A stretch of DNA of 64,000 bases from Phocaeicola plebeius (GTDB lineage Bacteria; Bacteroidota; Bacteroidia; Bacteroidales; Bacteroidaceae). The notes beneath the pieces were generated by a model that saw only the letters and a program-made list of their open reading frames with translations, was not told the origin of the DNA and ran no database searches. Where the stretch lies: positions 24,210 through 88,209 of the forward strand of contig JALEPZ010000012.1 in NCBI GenBank assembly GCA_022767125.1. Direction: 5' to 3'. A program made the position numbers and the translations under genes. Shown piece by piece: positions 54,853 to 64,000 of the stretch (position 1 is the first letter of the stretch; the number at the start of each line of letters is the position of its first letter).

Positions 54853-56199
54853 ATGAAAATACCTGATTTGAGTTTCTGGAAACTGTGGAACATCAGTTTC
54901 GGATTTTTTGGCGTACAAATAGCCTACGCCTTGCAGAGTGCTAACATCAGCCGCATCTTCGCGACATTGGGGGCAGACCCTCACAGCTTGAGTTATTTCT
55001 GGATACTGCCTCCCTTGGCCGGCATCCTTATCCAGCCTATCATCGGTGCATTGAGCGACAAGACCTGGTGCCGCTTCGGACGGCGTATCCCGTACCTATT
55101 TGTCGGAGCTATCATTGCCGTACTGGTGATGTGCCTGTTGCCCAATGCCGGCAGTTTCGGCATGTCGGTGGGAGCGGCGATGGTGTTCGGCCTGTTCTCG
55201 CTGATGTTTCTCGACACCTCCATCAACATCGCCATGCAGCCCTTCAAGATGATGGTGGGCGACATGGTGAACGAAAAGCAGAAGGGACTGGCCTACTCCA
55301 TCCAGAGTTTCCTCTGCAATGCCGGCAGCCTGGCGGGCTATCTGTTCCCGTTCATTTTCGCAGCTGTGGGCATCAGCAACATAGCTCCCAAGGGAGTGGT
55401 GCCCGACTCGGTCATCTACTCGTTCTACATCGGTGCCATCATCCTGATTCTTTGCGTCATCTACACGACCGTGAAGGTGAAGGAATATCCCCCGCAACTG
55501 TATGCCCAGTACCACGGCATCTCGGCGGAGGCGAAGGAAGAGAAAAGTAATGTCTTCCAACTGCTGGCCAAAGCCCCCAAGGCCTTCTGGACGGTAGGAC
55601 TGGTTCAGTTCTTCTGCTGGGCAGCCTTCATGTTCATGTGGACCTATACCATCGGCACGATTGCTGCCAACGTGTTCCATGCGCCTTCCGTGGTTTCTGA
55701 AACCACCGGTGGACTGGTACTTGACACCAAGTCGCAGGAATACCAAAGTGCCGGCGACTGGGTAGGCATTCTGTTTGCCGTCCAAGCCATCGGCTCGGTG
55801 ATTTGGGCCACTGTCATTCCGATGTTCCGCAGCCGCAAGCTGATTTATGCACTGAGCCTGATCTTAGGGGGCATCGGATTCATCTCGACACTGTTCATCC
55901 ACGACCAGTACCTGCTGTTCGGTTCGTTCCTGCTGGTAGGCTGTGCCTGGGCGGCCATGCTGGCACTGCCTTTCACCATCCTGACCAACTCGCTCACCGG
56001 CGGACACATGGGTACTTACCTCGGCTTGTTCAACGGCACCATCTGTGTACCGCAGATTGTGGCTGCCATCCTGGGTGGTGTAGTGCTGCAGGCGTTCACC
56101 ACCGAAGGCAGTGTGCCGCCTGAAGTGAACATGATGGTGCTGGCCGGTGTGCTGCTCCTCATCGGCGCAGCCTGCGTAAGCATCATCAAGGAGAAATAA
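54853..56199 (+). CDS. MFS sugar transporter (maltose/glucoside type)
   Basis: 448 residues with 12 predicted membrane spans. DKTWCRFGRRIPY, after TM2, is typical of the GPH/sucrose-maltose symporter group; ALSDKTWCRFGRR contains the MFS loop. Probably carries maltose or glucose from periplasm to cytosol, linking the sus products to MalQ opposite. It lies 107 bases after susR on the same strand; no separate -7 element was found, so readthrough from susR is possible. Confidence 0.88.
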   Translation: MKIPDLSFWKLWNISFGFFGVQIAYALQSANISRIFATLGADPHSLSYFWILPPLAGILIQPIIGALSDKTWCRFGRRIPYLFVGAIIAVLVMCLLPNAGSFGMSVGAAMVFGLFSLMFLDTSINIAMQPFKMMVGDMVNEKQKGLAYSIQSFLCNAGSLAGYLFPFIFAAVGISNIAPKGVVPDSVIYSFYIGAIILILCVIYTTVKVKEYPPQLYAQYHGISAEAKEEKSNVFQLLAKAPKAFWTVGLVQFFCWAAFMFMWTYTIGTIAANVFHAPSVVSETTGGLVLDTKSQEYQSAGDWVGILFAVQAIGSVIWATVIPMFRSRKLIYALSLILGGIGFISTLFIHDQYLLFGSFLLVGCAWAAMLALPFTILTNSLTGGHMGTYLGLFNGTICVPQIVAAILGGVVLQAFTTEGSVPPEVNMMVLAGVLLLIGAACVSIIKEK

Positions 56200-56222
56200 A
56201 AGAGTATTCATCCTAACGATTA

Positions 56223-56262
56223 TGCGCCTTGAAAGAGCCTCATTATGCTCTTTCAAGGCGCA
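56223..56262. terminator. Strong terminator between the MFS and malQ genes
   Basis: Perfect 16-bp stem TGCGCCTTGAAAGAGC / GCTCTTTCAAGGCGCA with an 8-base loop, followed by a pyrimidine-rich TTCTTTCTCTTCTTC on the plus strand. Serves convergent genes, chiefly the transporter. Confidence 0.9.
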
Positions 56263-56318
56263 TTCTTTCTCTTCTTCACAGGTCGGAGTTGCTACAAGGC
56301 TACTGCCGAAAAAATAAA

Positions 56319-59012
56319 TTATCGTCCGCTACCGTCAATCATCACTCGGATCTTGTCGTTCAGCGCGGTCTGCTTCTTCAGATCTTCGAGCGTAAGGTGC
56401 ATCCGCCAGCGCCAATAGTGGCGCGGATTGGCCGGAACATTGATGCGTTCCTGGTCGACATCCGGATTACGCAACTTCTCGTCCATTCCCAACCAGTCTT
56501 GCCAAGTCAGGATGCACAGCATGGAAGGACTGTTCAAGTGCTGGCGTACAATCTCTTCGCACAACCAACCCGGTGCCTTCTCCGGGAAATTGCCCCAATG
56601 GCCCAGCTCGTTGTAATAGAAACGCTCGGACAACTTACGGTCTTCCTCCCACCAGCCCCGGAAGGTGGACATATCGTGTGTACCGATGGTGCAGACGGAA
56701 AGGAAGGGATAGTTGTAGACCTGTCCGAACTCCACTTTCGGGTCTTTCGGCATCCGCTGGATTTCGAGAGACAGAATCTGCAACTGGGACATCACCCAAG
56801 GCACACAATCGGGCACCATACCCAGGTCTTCGCCACATACCAGCATATCTGTGCTTTGTGTCAGGATAGGCAGTGTCTTCATGGCTTCCCCATACCAGAA
56901 ATCATTGTGACGCTGGTAGTAGTAATGGTTGTACAGACGATTGAACGCTTCCTTCTCGTGGTCGGTCAGCTGCTGGTAGACGAAATCGTTCTGCACGGCA
57001 ATGCGCGGATGGAATTTCTCCGGATGGTCACGGTCGGGGATAAAGAGGACATCGCTGATCAAGGCATACAGCTTCTCCTTCAGTTCCAGACTGGCCGCAT
57101 CGGTCTTGCCGGCGAAGTAGGCCTCCACCTTCCGCTGGGTATCAAATTCCGGCCGCATCTGATAGAGGTCGCTGTGCAACGGCTGTACGAAGGTATTCCG
57201 CACCCAATCTGCCTGGTCGCCGAACTGGCTGTTCAGGATGTACTCACTGATGAATGGTCGCGTCATGAACTCCTGTCGGAAATTCAAGCCGAAACGTTGT
57301 ATTTCGTCAGCATCCATCGGCAGTGACGGTACGAACTGTCCCAACAGTCCATGCACCGAATGGTAAGGAATTTCCCAGATACGGAAGAAACCGAGAATGT
57401 GGTCGATGCGATAGGCCGTAAAGTATTCCGCCATCTTGCGGAAGCGGCGCTGCCACCACTGGTAATTATCCTTCGCCATCACTTCCCAATTATAGGTAGG
57501 CATCCCCCAGTTCTGTCCGTTCACGGAGAACGCATCGGGCGGTGCTCCGGCCTGTCCGTTCATGTTGAAGTAATAGGGTTCTACCCATGCTTCTACACTG
57601 GTACGGCTGATACCGATAGGAATATCCCCCTTCACCAGAATGCCCCGGCTACGGCCAAAGGTCGTGGCGGCCAGCAGCTGGATGTGCAGCAGATACTGTG
57701 TATAGTAATAGACGGCAATGTCGGAATAATGCTCGCCCTTGGGAGAGCAAAGCGTATCTACCAGTTCCTTCGAATACGTGCTGTAAGCTCCCCACTTGTG
57801 GAAGTCAGCCGTCTTGAAGCGAGCGGTGAGGTAACGGAAAGCGGCATAAGGCTGCAGCCACTCCTTATTCTCTTCAAGGAAATCCTGGAAATGTTTGTCG
57901 GCCAGGATATTTTTCTCCTCCTGCTGGTAGACCGCCCGGATATAGGCCCGCTTGCAATTGTTCACCTCTTCGTAGTCTACCTGTGGCAGCGCGTTCAGCA
58001 TCAGCCGTTTCCGTTCGAAATTCATCGATGCGCTCTTGTCCTTCAGGTCAGGCAGCTGGCGCAGGTCGACGTACATCGGATGGAACGCATAAATGGAGAT
58101 ACTGCTATAGGGGTACGAATCGGTCCAGGTATGACTCATGGTCGTATCGTTGATGGGCAAAATCTGCACGGCCCGCTGATGCGTATCGGCCGCCCATTCG
58201 ATGAGGGTCTTCAAGTCGCCGAAGTCACCTACGCCATAACTCCCTTCCGAACGGAGTGAAAAGACAGGAATCGCCGTTCCGGCAATCTTCTGTTCAGCCT
58301 GGTCGAAATAGACTTCCGTCTCTGGCGATAAGTAGGTTTCCCCCTTCTGCAACGGCTGGATCTGGAAGAAGCGGTTGGCCCCAACTTCCCAGTCTTCGAT
58401 GACACCGGTCACCGTATTGATGGCTACAAACTTGTAGTCAAACGGCGATTGCGCCATCAGGCGGGTCGCATCGAGTGTCAGGTGCCATACATTCGGCTGC
58501 ACTTCGTGCAACCGCCGCGCGCGCTTCGGGTCCCACTGGCCCAGAACACTACAGCTGCCGATGATGCCCAATGCCTGCTTCTTCTGACGCAGACCCGGGC
58601 ATAAGGCACGGAACGTGACACAACTCTCCACGTTCTCCTGCAACCACCGAGGCATCTCGCGCTGGTAGATACCATTGAAGGCAGAACTGTACTGATAGGC
58701 TTTCAACGGCAGATCGCGCCACGCATCGTTCAGTATATAATGTGACTGCAGCACATTGCCGGGGTAGAATGAATGCGGGATGGCTCCCAACTCTTTTCTC
58801 ACACACGCATCGTTCCTGTAAATGGCATAGCGATAGCGGATAGCGGTTGTACTGTCAGTCGGGGTGTCACTGTCGGCCTGGGTGTAGTCACAATCCCCTT
58901 GCCAGACCTGTCCGTCGAGCGTATAAAGTTCGACCTCGACTTCATCTTCCAGAATGACGCGGACGGTTTCTCCCCAAACAGTGTGGTAAGGTATTCGAAA
59001 TGTCAGTTTCAT
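56319..59012 (-). CDS. malQ: 4-alpha-glucanotransferase with N-terminal starch-binding modules (GH77, DPE2-like)
   Basis: 897 residues. No signal peptide, so cytosolic. Two N-terminal CBM20-like modules (about 1-105 and 115-230), then a GH77 barrel with an insertion, the architecture of plant DPE2 and Bacteroides MalQ. Catalytic motifs: AYRIDHILGFFRIWEIP (nucleophile Asp), VCGEDLGMVPD (acid/base Glu), GTHDMSTFRGWWEED. It moves glucan chains between maltose and longer polymers. The ATG at 59012 fits the start of the first module. Convergent with the MFS gene. Confidence 0.94.
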   Translation of the reverse strand: MKLTFRIPYHTVWGETVRVILEDEVEVELYTLDGQVWQGDCDYTQADSDTPTDSTTAIRYRYAIYRNDACVRKELGAIPHSFYPGNVLQSHYILNDAWRDLPLKAYQYSSAFNGIYQREMPRWLQENVESCVTFRALCPGLRQKKQALGIIGSCSVLGQWDPKRARRLHEVQPNVWHLTLDATRLMAQSPFDYKFVAINTVTGVIEDWEVGANRFFQIQPLQKGETYLSPETEVYFDQAEQKIAGTAIPVFSLRSEGSYGVGDFGDLKTLIEWAADTHQRAVQILPINDTTMSHTWTDSYPYSSISIYAFHPMYVDLRQLPDLKDKSASMNFERKRLMLNALPQVDYEEVNNCKRAYIRAVYQQEEKNILADKHFQDFLEENKEWLQPYAAFRYLTARFKTADFHKWGAYSTYSKELVDTLCSPKGEHYSDIAVYYYTQYLLHIQLLAATTFGRSRGILVKGDIPIGISRTSVEAWVEPYYFNMNGQAGAPPDAFSVNGQNWGMPTYNWEVMAKDNYQWWQRRFRKMAEYFTAYRIDHILGFFRIWEIPYHSVHGLLGQFVPSLPMDADEIQRFGLNFRQEFMTRPFISEYILNSQFGDQADWVRNTFVQPLHSDLYQMRPEFDTQRKVEAYFAGKTDAASLELKEKLYALISDVLFIPDRDHPEKFHPRIAVQNDFVYQQLTDHEKEAFNRLYNHYYYQRHNDFWYGEAMKTLPILTQSTDMLVCGEDLGMVPDCVPWVMSQLQILSLEIQRMPKDPKVEFGQVYNYPFLSVCTIGTHDMSTFRGWWEEDRKLSERFYYNELGHWGNFPEKAPGWLCEEIVRQHLNSPSMLCILTWQDWLGMDEKLRNPDVDQERINVPANPRHYWRWRMHLTLEDLKKQTALNDKIRVMIDGSGR

Positions 59013-59045
59013 GGGTATAGAAATTTTGGTTCTTGTTGTTTTCCC

Positions 59046-59053
59046 CAAAAGTA
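59046..59053 (-). promoter_or_regulatory. -7 promoter element for malQ
   Basis: Minus strand TACTTTTG, fitting TAnnTTTG, 33 bases before the ATG at 59012. Confidence 0.5.
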
Positions 59054-59166
59054 ATGAAAAAAACGACTACTTGACGCGTAGGTGTAAAAAATATAATGAC
59101 AGAAACGAGAAAAACGGGTTCACAACGCCCAGAGAGGCGATTGGCGAGGAGAAAAATAGAAACAGA

Positions 59167-59198
59167 AGTCCCGGAGAACATGGCTGTTTTCCGGGACT
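59167..59198 (-). terminator. Terminator of gyrB
   Basis: Stem AGTCCCGGA / TCCGGGACT with a 14-base loop; the minus strand continues TCTGTTTCTATTTTTC. 53 bases past the gyrB stop. Confidence 0.75.
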
Positions 59199-59251
59199 GG
59201 CCTCGATGTAAGATGCGAGGAAGAAAAAATTATTAGTAAAAACACGTCCGC

Positions 59252-61318
<2,067 letters not shown>

Positions 61319-61333
61319 CTACCGTCCGGACAG

Positions 61334-61367
61334 ACAAAAGGCTGAACCAATCTCTTGATTCAGCCTT
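61334..61367 (-). terminator. Terminator of rpsT
   Basis: Stem AAGGCTGAA / TTCAGCCTT with a 12-base loop, then TTTTG on the minus strand; 24 bases past the rpsT stop. Confidence 0.8.
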
Positions 61368-61390
61368 ATATCTTTTAAGCAAGCAATTAC

Positions 61391-61645
61391 TTAACCCAAC
61401 TTGGCGATGTGTGCAGCCAGCTTCGACTTCAAGTTAGCAGCCTTGTTCTTGTGGATGATGTTGCGCTTTGCCAACTTATCCAAAATCTTCTGCACGTTCG
61501 GGAACAAAGCGATTGCTTCGTTCTTGTCAGTAACTGCGCGGAGTTTCTTCACTGCATTACGCATGGTCTTTGCATAATATCTGTTGTGAAGTCTTCTCTT
61601 TTCTTCCTGTCTGATTCTCTTGATAGATGATTTGTGATTTGCCAT
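61391..61645 (-). CDS. rpsT: 30S ribosomal protein S20
   Basis: 84 residues: [20 protein letters not shown] at the start, the three-helix S20 pattern through [21 protein letters not shown]. Binds 16S rRNA in the 30S subunit. 42 bases downstream of tRNA-Glu, probably on the same transcript. Confidence 0.97.
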   Translation of the reverse strand: MANHKSSIKRIRQEEKRRLHNRYYAKTMRNAVKKLRAVTDKNEAIALFPNVQKILDKLAKRNIIHKNKAANLKSKLAAHIAKLG

Positions 61646-61687
61646 CTCGACTAATCTTTAATATGTTCTTGATTTCTGTTTATTATG

Positions 61688-61759
61688 TAGCCCGTGGGAG
61701 AATCGAACTCCCCTTTCAAGAATGAAAATCTTGCGTCCTAACCGATAGACGAACGGGCC
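61688..61759 (-). tRNA. tRNA-Glu (anticodon TTC)
   Basis: 72 bases on the minus strand, starting GGCCCGTTCGTCTATCGG and ending GGGCTA without an encoded CCA. Acceptor GGCCCGT pairs with ACGGGCT (one G-U), the D arm has GGTTAGGAC, the anticodon loop is ATTTTCATT and the T arm contains GGTTCGA-like AGTTCGATTC. The adjacent promoter is consensus. Confidence 0.96.
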
Positions 61760-61821
61760 ATCCTTCTCAGGTTTCTTCTGCCTGAACTGCCTACGGAACA
61801 CGTTGTTCTCGTTTGCGGATG

Positions 61822-61852
61822 CAAAGGTAGGAAGATTTTTTATTCTGCCAAA
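61822..61852 (-). promoter_or_regulatory. Promoter of tRNA-Glu and rpsT
   Basis: Minus strand TTTG (61852-61849), 19 bases, TACCTTTG (61829-61822): perfect consensus, 63 bases before the tRNA 5' end. Confidence 0.85.
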
Positions 61853-61908
61853 ATATTTAGGGGAAAAATTTTCTTCCCTACTTTGTTTTTTCTTCTCTGG
61901 GATTGATG

Positions 61909-61916
61909 TACCTTTG
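61909..61916 (+). promoter_or_regulatory. -7 promoter element for recO
   Basis: TACCTTTG only 8 bases before the recO ATG; a TTTG at 61882-61885 is 23 bases upstream. The transcript would start at or within a few bases of the AUG. Confidence 0.6.
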
Positions 61917-61924
61917 TCCTCGCT

Positions 61925-62650
61925 ATGCTACAGAAGTTACAAGGTATCGTGTTATGTACGTTGAAATACAGTGACAAGTCGAACATCGTCCGTATTTACA
62001 CGCAGCAGGAAGGGCAGCAGTCGTTCCTGATACCGGCCACACGTTCGCGGAAATCAACCGTGAGCAGTGTCCTCTTTCAACCTCTCTCCTTGGTGGAATT
62101 CGAATCGGATATCCGCCCCAAGTCGGGCCTGCATCCCATCCGAGAGGCAAGAATCTGGCAGCCATTGCTCTCATTGCCCTACCATCCCTTCAAATCAGGC
62201 ATTGCTTTGTTCCTGGCTGAATTCCTTCATCGGACGCTGAACGGGGAGGTGGACAACCGACCGCTGTTCGACTACCTGGTCCATTCGGTGCTATGGCTGG
62301 ATGCCTGCGAAGACCACTTCGCGAACTTCCATCTGGTCTTTCTCATGCGGCTGACCCGTTTTTTGGGGATGTACCCCAATACCGAGGATTTCCAGGAGGG
62401 GGACTGCTTCGACCTGCTCAACGCCTGCTTTTCTTCAGTTCCGCCCACTCACGGTCTATTCCTCTCTCCCGACGAAGCATCGAAGGTCTGTTCGCTGCTG
62501 CGGATGAAGTACGAGACGATGCACCTGTTTGCCATGAACCGAGACGAGCGTAACCGGTGCCTCGACATCATCTGCCGCTACTACCGCCTACACCTTCCTG
62601 ATTTTCCAGAATTGAAGTCGATTAATGTGCTCAAAGAATTGTTCACATAA
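61925..62650 (+). CDS. recO: DNA repair protein RecO
   Basis: 241 residues: [30 protein letters not shown] (OB-fold start of RecO) followed by the helical C-terminal domain ([27 protein letters not shown]). RecO anneals strands and loads RecA with RecR. The zinc-binding cysteines of some RecO proteins are absent, as usual in Bacteroidetes. The -7 element lies 8 bases before the ATG, so the mRNA is probably leaderless. Confidence 0.93.
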   Translation: MLQKLQGIVLCTLKYSDKSNIVRIYTQQEGQQSFLIPATRSRKSTVSSVLFQPLSLVEFESDIRPKSGLHPIREARIWQPLLSLPYHPFKSGIALFLAEFLHRTLNGEVDNRPLFDYLVHSVLWLDACEDHFANFHLVFLMRLTRFLGMYPNTEDFQEGDCFDLLNACFSSVPPTHGLFLSPDEASKVCSLLRMKYETMHLFAMNRDERNRCLDIICRYYRLHLPDFPELKSINVLKELFT

Positions 62651-62677
62651 GTCGTTATTACAAGACGAATGAGAAAG

Positions 62678-62836
62678 GGGGAGCTTGTCCGAAAACCTTG
62701 GGCCACCCATCCAACTGTCATGCTGAACGGAGTGAAGCATCTGAATACATTCACTATGGGCTAACAGATTTCACTCTTCGTTCGAAATGACAAGGAAAAA
62801 GGAAAGCGGAAAACTATTCTCGGATAGTCTGGAGCG
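62678..62836. repeat. Dispersed intergenic palindromic repeat, copy C
   Basis: Left end GAGCTTGTCCGAAAACCTTGG, right end CTATTCTCGGATAGTCTGG, interior GTCATGCTGAACGGAGTGAAGC and CTCTTCGTTCGAAATGAC. Immediately downstream of recO. Confidence 0.8.
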
Positions 62837-62863
62837 GGTGTGTCATTGAGTATTGACACACCC
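62836..62863. other. Hairpin next to repeat copy C
   Basis: Perfect 10-bp stem GGGTGTGTCA / TGACACACCC with an 8-base loop. The same GGGTGTGTCA word starts repeat D1 at 34884. It may end recO or MerR transcripts, though no T run follows. Confidence 0.6.
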
Positions 62864-62886
62864 TTAGCGCACGAGCGCCCGGTGCA

Positions 62887-63708
62887 TTAATCCGCCACCG
62901 GAATCTGAATCTCTGTCAGCCACTCCGATTCATCTGCCTTGTTCCAGGGGCCGTCTATGTAACAGAAACGGGGACTACCCGTAATCTGTAACTGATGTTC
63001 CTCCACATACTGCAAGGCTTGAATCATGGTTTCGGAAAAGGTAGAATAGGGACCCACATGCGAAAAGCACAGGGCCTTCGCTATAGCCGGTGCCTCATAG
63101 AATTTCAGGAGCGGCGTGTCTTCGTGCCACTCGCCCACTGCCTCACAATACTCAAGATCGATATTCGTTTCCTTGTGCTCCGCATCGTGCTCGATGGTAT
63201 AGCAATACTGTGGCTCCGGACAAGTACAACCCAGACGCATCATCTCTGGTCCGATAACGTTGACGCACAATGGCCCTAATGAATCATAATTGTTGATTAC
63301 TTGCCGGTGGCTGGCCACTATTCTCGCGGGAATACTTTTTACAGTCATTTTACTCATTGAATTGTTGTTGGTGAAGAACTCTTCCAGACTCTGCAGTTCC
63401 TGTAGGCGGACGTTCAGCCGGTAAAGTTCCTGGCGGCATTCCGTCATCTTTCTGCGGACAGTTGTGATGTCGGGACGGTTGTCGCCACGATCTACCACCT
63501 CTGCTATTTCGGACAAAGACAATCCCAGTCGCTTCAGGTGCAAGATGGTGCCCATCTGCTGGAACTGTTCCAGCGAATAGTACCGGTAGCCTGTCCATTC
63601 ATCGGTTTCATCGGGCACCAGAAGTCCCATTTCTTCATAATGCCGCAAGGTCTTGACAGATACTCTGCATAATTTGGAGAATTCTCCGATTTTTAATTTC
63701 TTGTTCAT
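62887..63708 (-). CDS. MerR-family regulator with GyrI-like ligand-binding domain
   Basis: 273 residues. MerR helix-turn-helix (LKIGEFSKLCRVSVKTLRHYEEMGLL, then GYRYYS), a dimerisation helix (about 80-115) and a C-terminal GyrI/BmrR-type effector domain (115-273, VKSIPARIVASHRQ... CYIDGPWNKADESEW). Such proteins sense hydrophobic or cationic compounds and distort the spacer of a target promoter. No efflux pump is adjacent, so only autoregulation is visible, through the site at 63757-63785. Confidence 0.9.
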   Translation of the reverse strand: MNKKLKIGEFSKLCRVSVKTLRHYEEMGLLVPDETDEWTGYRYYSLEQFQQMGTILHLKRLGLSLSEIAEVVDRGDNRPDITTVRRKMTECRQELYRLNVRLQELQSLEEFFTNNNSMSKMTVKSIPARIVASHRQVINNYDSLGPLCVNVIGPEMMRLGCTCPEPQYCYTIEHDAEHKETNIDLEYCEAVGEWHEDTPLLKFYEAPAIAKALCFSHVGPYSTFSETMIQALQYVEEHQLQITGSPRFCYIDGPWNKADESEWLTEIQIPVAD

Positions 63709-63756
63709 TATCTCACGATCTTCTTGTTATTGCGCAATCATTCAGAATCACGTGGG

Positions 63757-63785
63757 CAAAGATAAGGGCTTCCCTTAGGTACGAG
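63757..63785 (-). promoter_or_regulatory. Promoter and possible operator of the MerR-type gene
   Basis: -7 element TATCTTTG (63764-63757, minus). Just upstream, CTCGTACCTAAGGGAAG (63785-63769) is a partial dyad centred on CCTAAGG, placed in the spacer where MerR proteins bind. Inferred from family behaviour. Confidence 0.4.
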
Positions 63786-63860
63786 TCAAGCGATTCCGGC
63801 ATTTTTTTTTAAACACAGAGACACAAAGCGCCAGAAAGTTTTAATGAGTAAAAGATAACA

Positions 63861-63894
63861 AAGAAAGTCCCGGGAACCTTTCGGCTTCCGGGAC
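63861..63894 (-). terminator. Terminator of the rRNA operon
   Basis: Minus strand GTCCCGG / CCGGGAC stem directly after the 5S 3' end, then TTTCTTTG. Confidence 0.75.
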
Positions 63895-63895
63895 C

Positions 63896-64000
<105 letters not shown>

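Noticed and set aside
56229..57326. 365-codon plus frame opposite malQ
   Set aside because: Shadow; GH77 motifs on the minus strand settle the coding strand.
61688..62650. tRNA-Glu as an integration site
   Set aside because: The neighbours are core genes (rpsT, recO) and no attachment repeat or integrase was found.

Overview
The window is chromosomal DNA of a gut-type Bacteroidales, most likely Bacteroidaceae. The main signs are two SusC-type receptors, a recognisable starch utilisation locus with its regulator SusR, Bacteroidetes-only small families (DUF4250, DUF4488), and repeated use of the Bacteroidetes -7 promoter element TAnnTTTG, sometimes with a TTTG -33 element 19-21 bases upstream. 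Core genes look G+C balanced: a sampled 60-base line at 20401 has 32 G/C. The segment from about 23.0 to 31.7 kb is visibly richer in A/T: a line at 24001 has 24 of 60.

Layout. 1-12.4 kb is one end of a rhamnogalacturonan-I locus. It has a truncated SusC receptor (minus), GH105, GH42 beta-galactosidase (minus), and a five-gene plus-strand operon: a CE12-type acetylesterase, an unknown secreted protein, a CBM9-like secreted protein, GH28 and a GH106 rhamnosidase. 12.6-22.5 kb is housekeeping: rplM-rpsI-rpsB-tsf, a DUF4488 protein, purB-pseudouridine synthase-asnS, a DUF4250 protein and proB.

22.98-31.70 kb is the most striking part: a tight six-gene minus-strand operon. In transcription order it encodes a VWA-like lipoprotein, a small multi-span membrane protein, a tubulin/FtsZ-like GTPase, a 1059-residue protein with an Hsp70/actin-type ATPase core, a MotA/TolQ/ExbB-like channel protein with a tail of about 380 residues, and a MotB/OmpA-like partner that keeps the proton-carrying aspartate. 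The motor pair recalls ZorA/ZorB of Zorya defence, but no ZorC, D, E, F or G is seen. I read it as a proton-driven envelope machine coupled to an actin-fold ATPase and a tubulin-fold GTPase. Next to it lie an AAA-ATPase/PD-(D/E)xK gene, a small orphan gene, a frameshifted remnant of a SusC receptor, a four-unit 22-bp tandem repeat and two dispersed repeat copies. Together these look like an accessory island ending at rnr.

35.2-42.1 kb holds rnr, a cation efflux protein, an SDR-PAP2 pair probably acting on lipids, a DUF2807 adhesin-head protein and a solitary HigA-type antitoxin. 42.3-59.0 kb is a starch cluster: susR, susA, susB, susC, susD and one merged SusE/F-like lipoprotein. An inner-membrane sugar transporter and a cytosolic 4-alpha-glucanotransferase sit alongside, so uptake, periplasmic cleavage and cytosolic processing are all encoded together; no SusG surface amylase is present. 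59.2-64 kb has gyrB, rpsT, tRNA-Glu, recO, a MerR/GyrI-type regulator and the 3' end of an rRNA operon (5S).

A dispersed, imperfectly palindromic intergenic repeat family occurs at 12.4, 15.9, 34.9-35.15 and 62.7 kb. No CRISPR array, complete insertion sequence or integrase was found.
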